From the NCBI GenBank assembly GCA_013204495.1, contig JABMNQ010000172.1, positions 1 to 6,793 of the forward strand: a DNA stretch of 6,793 nucleotides, written 5' to 3'. Source of the stretch: Candidatus Pelagibacter sp. (GTDB lineage: Bacteria; Pseudomonadota; Alphaproteobacteria; Pelagibacterales; Pelagibacteraceae). Of the stretch, positions 1 to 4,023 are shown piece after piece (position 1 is the stretch's first letter; each line of letters starts with the position of its first letter). A program made the position numbers and the translations under genes. The notes under the pieces are model-generated. The model saw only the letters and a list, made by a program, of their open reading frames with translations. It made no database searches and was not told the origin of the DNA.

Positions 1-33
1 AATTAATTTCTCTGCCATAAAATTCATTATCAT
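1..33 (-). other. possible 5' end of a divergent gene running off the left edge (undetermined)
   Basis: On the minus strand an open frame begins with three in-frame ATG codons, at 33, 27 and 18, and reads M-I-M-N-F-M-A-E-K-L-I to the window edge without a stop. This could be the start of a divergently transcribed gene. Only 6 to 11 codons are visible, no Shine-Dalgarno sequence precedes any of the ATGs, and another minus-strand frame is also open across the region. On the plus strand one frame reads to a TAA at 35-37, so the end of an upstream gene is an alternative. No product can be proposed. Confidence 0.15.
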
Positions 34-38
34 ATAAA
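28..38 (+). promoter_or_regulatory. candidate -10 element(s) for the DUF1330 gene
   Basis: Two overlapping hexamers, TATCAT (28-33) and TATAAA (33-38), each match the sigma-70 -10 consensus at five of six positions. Use of the second would start transcription near 45 and give a leader of about 17 nt that contains the Shine-Dalgarno sequence. No good -35 hexamer is visible at the expected distance. Such matches are common by chance in AT-rich DNA, so this is a weak call. Confidence 0.25.
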
Positions 39-50
39 AAATTATTTAAA

Positions 51-56
51 AAGGAG
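51..56 (+). promoter_or_regulatory. Shine-Dalgarno sequence AAGGAG
   Basis: AAGGAG lies 5 nt upstream of the ATG at 62 and fixes that start codon. It is notable because no other gene start in the window has a comparable ribosome-binding site; the others are start/stop-coupled or have purine-poor or A-only leaders. Confidence 0.8.
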
Positions 57-61
57 AAATA

Positions 62-358
62 ATGAAAGCTTACTGGATTGCTTTATACAAAAGAATAGAT
101 AGCCAAGAAAATATTAATAATTACGGTGAAAAAGTCACTAAAGTTCTAAAAAGTTACGGAGCAAAAGCGCTCGTAAGAGGTGGAAAATTTAAAACTTTAG
201 AAGGTGAAGATTATCCAAGAACTGTTATTTGGGAATTTCCAAATCATGAGCAAGCTATTAAATGCCATGACTCTAAAGAATATCAAGATGGCTGGGCCTT
301 AGCAAAAGACACTACGGATAGAAACTTACAAATCGTAGAAGGCTTTAGTACTGAATAG
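62..358 (+). CDS. DUF1330 family protein (dimeric alpha/beta-barrel fold)
   Basis: This 98-residue soluble protein matches the DUF1330 pattern along its whole length. An N-terminal strand (Y4-Y9) is followed by a helix with a tyrosine (Y21), the hallmark Y32-G33-A-K-A-LVRGG (to G41), then the L46-E47-G48 turn, a P52-R53-x-V-x-x-E58-F59-P60 strand, the helix A65-x-x-C-x-D-S-x-E-Y74-Q75, and the closing strand L89-Q-I-V-E-G94. Members are about 95 to 100 residues, so it is full length. The fold is a ferredoxin-like barrel of the dimeric alpha/beta-barrel superfamily; no reaction is established for the family, and R39, E58 and Y74 are only conserved candidates for a pocket. There is no signal peptide, so it is likely cytosolic. 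The ATG at 62 is set by the AAGGAG upstream. It stands alone, and its 3' end overlaps the convergent glycosylase gene by 14 bp. Confidence 0.9.
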   Translation: MKAYWIALYKRIDSQENINNYGEKVTKVLKSYGAKALVRGGKFKTLEGEDYPRTVIWEFPNHEQAIKCHDSKEYQDGWALAKDTTDRNLQIVEGFSTE

Positions 359-980
359 GTTCTGGATCAATACTTCTCCATAAATACCAAGTAGCAGCCG
401 AACAATATGGTGTAAATCTTTTATTTAATAATTTTACATAAGATTCTGGTGGTAAATATTTTTTCTTATAATTTTTTGAAATCGCTCGTAAAAGTCCAAT
501 ATCTTGTATCGGCCAAATATTTGAACGGTTATAAGTAAATAATAAAATCATTTCTGCTGACCATCTTCCTATTTGTCTTAACTGAGATAAATAAATAATA
601 GCCTCCTCATCAGACATTTTAGGAATTAGCTTAGGGTTGAATGATTTATTTAATATTTGTTTGGCCAAATTTTTTATTCCTTTAACCTTCTGTCCACTTA
701 ATCCACAACTTCTAAGTTGAATGACTGATAGCTTAGAGATTGTTTTTGCATTAATTTTATTTTTACATTTTTTTTTAAATTTTAAAAAAACTGAGTTAGC
801 TGCCGCAACGCTAATTTGCTGTCCAATAATACTTTTGCACAATGAAAAAAAAACATCTTTTCTGGAGGTAAGTACGGTCTCTGATGGAGATTTATATTTA
901 TTAATCAGCTGCGCCATAACTTTATCTTTTCTAGATAAATATTTTTTACCTATATTCCAATATTTTGGTGTTTTACTCAT
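345..980 (-). CDS. DNA-3-methyladenine glycosylase II-type protein (AlkA-like, HhH-GPD superfamily)
   Basis: The predicted enzyme removes alkylated bases such as 3-methyladenine from DNA, starting base-excision repair. It has 211 residues, typical of the compact class that lacks the extra N-terminal domain of E. coli AlkA. Visible landmarks are S50-I-I-G-Q-Q-I-S57 of the first helical region, the helix-hairpin-helix around L131-S-Q-L-R-Q-I-G138-R-W-S-A-E-M, and the W156-P-I-Q-D160-I-G-L-L-R-A segment in which D160 aligns with the catalytic aspartate of the family. The tail W198-Y-L-W-R-S-I-D-P is also typical. The ATG at 980 is preferred because the family-like segment K3-T-P-K-Y-W through the D19-K-V-M region is retained. 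The start lies inside the end of the upstream EamA gene (8-bp overlap) with no Shine-Dalgarno sequence, suggesting translational coupling. The exact base specificity cannot be read from the sequence. Confidence 0.87.
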   Translation of the reverse strand: MSKTPKYWNIGKKYLSRKDKVMAQLINKYKSPSETVLTSRKDVFFSLCKSIIGQQISVAAANSVFLKFKKKCKNKINAKTISKLSVIQLRSCGLSGQKVKGIKNLAKQILNKSFNPKLIPKMSDEEAIIYLSQLRQIGRWSAEMILLFTYNRSNIWPIQDIGLLRAISKNYKKKYLPPESYVKLLNKRFTPYCSAATWYLWRSIDPEPIQY

Positions 981-1857
981 GTCTAATATTTGAGGGTATT
1001 GTTTCCTTATGATAAATTTCTCTTCTAAATATTACAAAAGAAGAAAGTATTACTAGTGATGCACCAATTAATGTTTTTAAAGTTGGTATTTCATTCCATA
1101 TCATATAACCAAAAATGATAGCAAAAACTAACGATAAGTATTTTAATGGTGCAACTAAAGATACTTCTGAAAGTTTATATGATTGGGTTAATAATAAGTT
1201 TGCAGCTCCCCCCGTAACTCCAATTAAAGCTAAAAGAATAAAATCTTGAAAATTTGGCATCACCCAACCCATCGGGATTGTGGTTAAGCCTGCAATTGAT
1301 ATTGTGATTGTAAAAAAAATTGATATAAGCCAAGTAGGTTCTGTCGTAGATAGTTTTCTAATTGCAATTGTTACAAATGCCATCCCAATGCAAAATATTA
1401 TTGGTAAAAAATAAAGAAAATTCATTTCTTTAAAACCAGGTTCAGAAATTACAACCACCCCAATAAACCCAATTAAAACTGCAGCCCATCTAAAAATACC
1501 AACTTTTTCACTTAATAACAAAATGGATAAAATAGTGATAAAAAGAGGAGCAGCATAAGAAAGGCTAACTACAATGGCAAGAGGTAGCTCTCTTAATGCT
1601 ATAACTATTGCTACCAAAGCAACTAAGCCAATGATGCATCTAAATAAGTGTTCCTTGGGTCTTTTAGTTTTATAAAAGGTTCTTAATTTATCTTTTGGTA
1701 TAAAAAAGTAAGTAGGAAGAATTCCAAAAAACCCCCTAAAAAACAAAACCTGGCCCGTAGGATAATCACCCGACCATTTTACAAGCAAATCCATCACTGA
1801 AAAAGCACAAACAGATAAAAACATGCAAAATAAACCTAATTGATTTTTAGTTAACAT
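973..1857 (-). CDS. EamA/DMT-superfamily permease, ten membrane segments
   Basis: This 294-residue protein is an inner-membrane transporter of the drug/metabolite transporter superfamily. It consists of two EamA repeats, roughly residues 8-138 and 150-283, each with about five hydrophobic segments. Family features include a charged F39-F40-R41 at the start of the second helix, A103-P104-L105 in the fourth helix, the S116-E117-K118 pair followed by W124-A-A-x-x-I-G-F-I-G-V, and in the second repeat A236-P237-L-K with a later N-E-I-P turn. Length and topology are normal for the family. The substrate is unknown; relatives export amino acids or metabolites, and some rickettsial members import S-adenosylmethionine, but nothing here decides between these. 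It is the first gene of a leftward pair with the glycosylase. The ATG at 1857 has no Shine-Dalgarno sequence; its N-terminus goes almost directly into the first membrane helix. Confidence 0.88.
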   Translation of the reverse strand: MLTKNQLGLFCMFLSVCAFSVMDLLVKWSGDYPTGQVLFFRGFFGILPTYFFIPKDKLRTFYKTKRPKEHLFRCIIGLVALVAIVIALRELPLAIVVSLSYAAPLFITILSILLLSEKVGIFRWAAVLIGFIGVVVISEPGFKEMNFLYFLPIIFCIGMAFVTIAIRKLSTTEPTWLISIFFTITISIAGLTTIPMGWVMPNFQDFILLALIGVTGGAANLLLTQSYKLSEVSLVAPLKYLSLVFAIIFGYMIWNEIPTLKTLIGASLVILSSFVIFRREIYHKETIPSNIRHE

Positions 1858-1892
1858 AGGAATAATTTGTAAATCAAATTAAACTATAATCA
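1858..1892. promoter_or_regulatory. divergent intergenic region with candidate promoters for the EamA gene and the msrA operon
   Basis: Only 35 bp separate two divergent start codons, so both promoters must lie here or reach into the coding ends. On the plus strand a perfect TATAAT sits at 1885-1890, but it ends only 2 nt before the msrA ATG, so a normal transcript from it would miss the start codon. A weaker alternative is TTGATT at 1840-1845 with TAATTT 17 bp further on (1863-1868), starting near 1875. On the minus strand TATAGT (1888-1883) would start transcription near 1876, about 19 nt before the EamA start. Neither gene has a Shine-Dalgarno sequence. All elements are weak guesses in AT-rich DNA. 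Confidence 0.3.
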
Positions 1893-2336
1893 ATGGAAAT
1901 AGCAGTTTTAGGATTGGGATGTTTTTGGGGACCCGAGATCAAGTTTAGCAAACTTAAGGGTGTTATTAAAACTGAAGTTGGATACTGTGGTGGCGTTGAC
2001 AAAGAAACAAACTACAAGAAGGTTTGTAGTGGAAATACTAACCATGCTGAAGTTGTTAAATTAGATTTTGAGCCAAATATTATTTCTTATGAAAAAATTT
2101 TAGAATATTTTTTTGAAATACATGACTCAACAACTTTAAATTCTCAAGGACCTGATTTTGGTACACAATATAGAAGTGAAATTTTTTATCTAAACGATAA
2201 ACAAAAAGAAATTGCAGAACGTGTGCTAGAAAAAGAAAATTCAAATCTATCTAGAAAAGTTGTAACAAAGATTTCTTTAGTAAAAAACTATTGTCCTGCC
2301 GAAGAATATCATCAAAGATATTTAGAAAAAAGATAA
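1893..2336 (+). CDS. msrA: peptide-methionine (S)-S-oxide reductase MsrA, short form
   Basis: The enzyme reduces the S-epimer of methionine sulfoxide in proteins and free methionine. The catalytic motif G9-C10-F-W-G13 places the sulfenic-acid cysteine at C10. With a constant offset of 41 from E. coli MsrA, the other active-site residues are all present: Y41, E53 (in H51-A-E), D88 and Y93 (in G86-P-D-F-G-T-Q-Y-R). G30-Y-C-G-G and the late A136-E-E-Y-H-Q-R-Y also fit. At 147 residues it is short: the chain ends five residues after the A-E-x-Y-H-Q-x-Y motif, so the C-terminal tail that carries the usual resolving cysteines is absent. Other cysteines are C32, C45 and C134. The ATG is forced, because an in-frame TAA lies 6 nt upstream and no later Met precedes C10. 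There is no signal peptide, so it is cytosolic. It leads a four-gene operon; the next gene begins 1 nt after its stop. Confidence 0.93.
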   Translation: MEIAVLGLGCFWGPEIKFSKLKGVIKTEVGYCGGVDKETNYKKVCSGNTNHAEVVKLDFEPNIISYEKILEYFFEIHDSTTLNSQGPDFGTQYRSEIFYLNDKQKEIAERVLEKENSNLSRKVVTKISLVKNYCPAEEYHQRYLEKR

Positions 2337-2337
2337 C

Positions 2338-3150
2338 ATGTCACTAGTAAATACCGATTGGTTAGAAAATAATTTAGAAAAAATAAAAATTATTGATTGC
2401 TCATGGCACATGCCTCAAACGCACAGAGATGGATTTGAAGAATATAAAAAACAACACATACAAAATGCAATTTTTTTTAACTTAGATAAAAATTCTAAAA
2501 AAGGTACAGACTTGCCACACATGCTAACTGATAAAAAATCCTGGGAAAAAATTGTATCTACTATGGGCATTAAAAATGACGACCACGTAATTATTTATGA
2601 TAACTCAGATGTAATAAGCTCATGTAGATGTTGGTATAATTTTATTTATTTTGGGCACAATCCAAGTCTGGTGAAAGTATTAGATGGAGGTTTAAAAAAA
2701 TGGATTGCTGAAAAAAAACCTACAACAAATAATTTAACAAGCATTATTTCTTCAAACTACATTGCTACTGAAAAAAAAGAATTAGTAAAAAATAAAAATC
2801 AAATTAATGAGAATATTTTAACAAATCAATTCACAGTTATTGATGCAAGAAGTAAAGAAAGATTTGAAGGTACGGTTCCTGAGCCTAGAAAAGGCTTAAG
2901 AAGTGGCTCTATAAAAAACTCTTTCTGCTTACCCTTTTCTCTGCTTATAAATGAAGATCATACTTTTATTAGCAAAGATAAAATTCTTGAAAAATTTAAA
3001 TCGACAAAAGTTGATCTTGATAAAAATGCTGTATTTACTTGTGGTTCTGGGGTTACTGCTTCAGTTTTAGCTCTTGCTTATTCCTTAATAGATAATAAAT
3101 ATGTGCCCATTATTTACGATGGCTCATGGAGTGAGTTTGGAAAAAATTAA
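2338..3150 (+). CDS. sseA: 3-mercaptopyruvate sulfurtransferase (two-domain rhodanese family)
   Basis: This 270-residue protein has two rhodanese domains, about 1-125 (non-catalytic) and 160-268 (catalytic). The active-site loop C235-G-S-G-V-T-A241 is the signature of mercaptopyruvate sulfurtransferases rather than thiosulfate:cyanide sulfurtransferases, whose loop is usually C-R-K-G-V-T. C235 would take up the sulfane sulfur from 3-mercaptopyruvate, yielding pyruvate, and pass it to a thiol acceptor. Supporting features are V114-L-D-G-G-L-x-x-W ending the first domain, D169-A-R-S starting the second, the arginines R184 and R188 that correspond to the substrate-binding region, and the closing Y260-D-G-S-W-S-E-F-G. 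Length is slightly below E. coli SseA. A C96-R-C98 pair in the first domain is unusual. It starts 1 nt after the msrA stop and has no clear Shine-Dalgarno sequence, implying coupled translation; it is probably cytosolic. Confidence 0.9.
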   Translation: MSLVNTDWLENNLEKIKIIDCSWHMPQTHRDGFEEYKKQHIQNAIFFNLDKNSKKGTDLPHMLTDKKSWEKIVSTMGIKNDDHVIIYDNSDVISSCRCWYNFIYFGHNPSLVKVLDGGLKKWIAEKKPTTNNLTSIISSNYIATEKKELVKNKNQINENILTNQFTVIDARSKERFEGTVPEPRKGLRSGSIKNSFCLPFSLLINEDHTFISKDKILEKFKSTKVDLDKNAVFTCGSGVTASVLALAYSLIDNKYVPIIYDGSWSEFGKN

Positions 3151-3153
3151 AAT

Positions 3154-4023
3154 ATGAAAAAATCAACAAAAATTACTTCAGCAATCATTGCCTTCTTTTT
3201 AATTATTACAATAGTCATTGTTGGAAGAACAATGATTGGTAATCATTTTAAGAAAAAGTTTAGTAAAAGACCTCCTCCCGGAATTATTGTTAAAGAAGTT
3301 TCTTACAAAGATTTTTCTGAGAAGATTGAAAGTTTTGGCACAGCAGTTTCAAAAAGAACTGAATCTTTTAGAATTAAAAAAGATGATCTAACTAGCGAAT
3401 TAATTTTAAAAGGTTATGTAAAAAAAGGTGATTTAATCGTTCAACTTAAAGACAGAAATATTGTAGCTCCATTTGACGGTGTACTAGGATATAGAGGTAT
3501 AACAGAAGACATTCTTGGCTCAGATAATTCAATAATTATAACTCTGGATGATAATTCAATTATATATTCTGATATAAAAATTCCTGAAACTTTTGCATCA
3601 TTCATTAAAAAAGATTTGCCAGTCAAGGCGAAATTCTCAGGGAGTAAAAATAAAATATATGAAGGAAAAATATATGCTGTCTCAAGTAGAATTAATGCTG
3701 AAACAAGAAGCTTACTAACAAGGGTTATGATCAAAAATGAAAACTCTGAATTAATACCAGGGTCTCTTTTGGAAATTATTATAAATTATAATGAAAGAAG
3801 TTCTCTTGGAATTCCAGATACTAGCATGATGATAGAGGGTAGTAAATCTTATGTCTACAAAGTGTCTGAGGACAATATCGCAAATAAAACTGAAATAGAA
3901 ATTGGAATAAGAAATAGTGGATTTATTGAGATCATTTCTGGTCTTGACGAAGGAGAAGTGGTTGTTGCTGAAGGACTAAAAAAAGTTATACCTAGAAGCG
4001 AAATTAAACCTATTAAAAAATAA
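3154..4023 (+). CDS. RND efflux periplasmic adaptor (membrane-fusion protein) lacking the alpha-hairpin
   Basis: This is the periplasmic adaptor of the RND pump encoded directly downstream. Residues 1-9 are basic and 10-28 form a single hydrophobic segment without a lipobox cysteine, so it is probably an uncleaved membrane anchor. The lipoyl domain consists of G87-Y-V-K-K-G-D-L-I-V-Q-L98 and I103-V-A-P-F-D-G-V-L-G112. In AcrA-like adaptors these halves are separated by a long coiled-coil hairpin; here only four residues (K99-N102) lie between them. The beta-barrel follows (about 137-210, with R179-I-N-A-E-T-R-S-L and L200-I-P-G-S), then the membrane-proximal domain (about 214-289, with G263-L-D-E-G-E-V-V-V). 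At 289 residues it is much shorter than typical adaptors (350 to 400). The frame is intact with all other domains present, so this reads as a natural form rather than a broken gene. It starts 3 nt after the sulfurtransferase stop. Confidence 0.9.
   Translation: MKKSTKITSAIIAFFLIITIVIVGRTMIGNHFKKKFSKRPPPGIIVKEVSYKDFSEKIESFGTAVSKRTESFRIKKDDLTSELILKGYVKKGDLIVQLKDRNIVAPFDGVLGYRGITEDILGSDNSIIITLDDNSIIYSDIKIPETFASFIKKDLPVKAKFSGSKNKIYEGKIYAVSSRINAETRSLLTRVMIKNENSELIPGSLLEIIINYNERSSLGIPDTSMMIEGSKSYVYKVSEDNIANKTEIEIGIRNSGFIEIISGLDEGEVVVAEGLKKVIPRSEIKPIKK

Noticed and set aside
768..853. Nine-base homopolymers (T at 768-776, A at 845-853) in the glycosylase gene, considered as phase-variable tracts
   Set aside because: Similar A and T runs of about 8 are scattered through the window (2472-2479, 5761-5768) and encode ordinary lysine or phenylalanine runs; they fit the base composition, and the protein is not of a phase-variable class.
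721..993. Plus-strand open frame of 90 codons opposite the glycosylase gene
   Set aside because: It lies almost wholly antisense to a well-supported HhH-GPD gene, its hydrophobic look comes from reading lysine-rich codons backwards, and it has no ribosome-binding site or family resemblance.
3441..3734. Minus-strand open frame of 97 codons inside the adaptor gene
   Set aside because: It is antisense to the lipoyl and barrel region of the RND adaptor, whose frame shows clear motifs; no independent coding evidence.
3154..4023. Adaptor gene as a pseudogene or deletion product
   Set aside because: The frame is intact, anchor, lipoyl, barrel and membrane-proximal parts are all present, the two lipoyl halves join precisely, and spacing to both neighbours is typical of a working operon.
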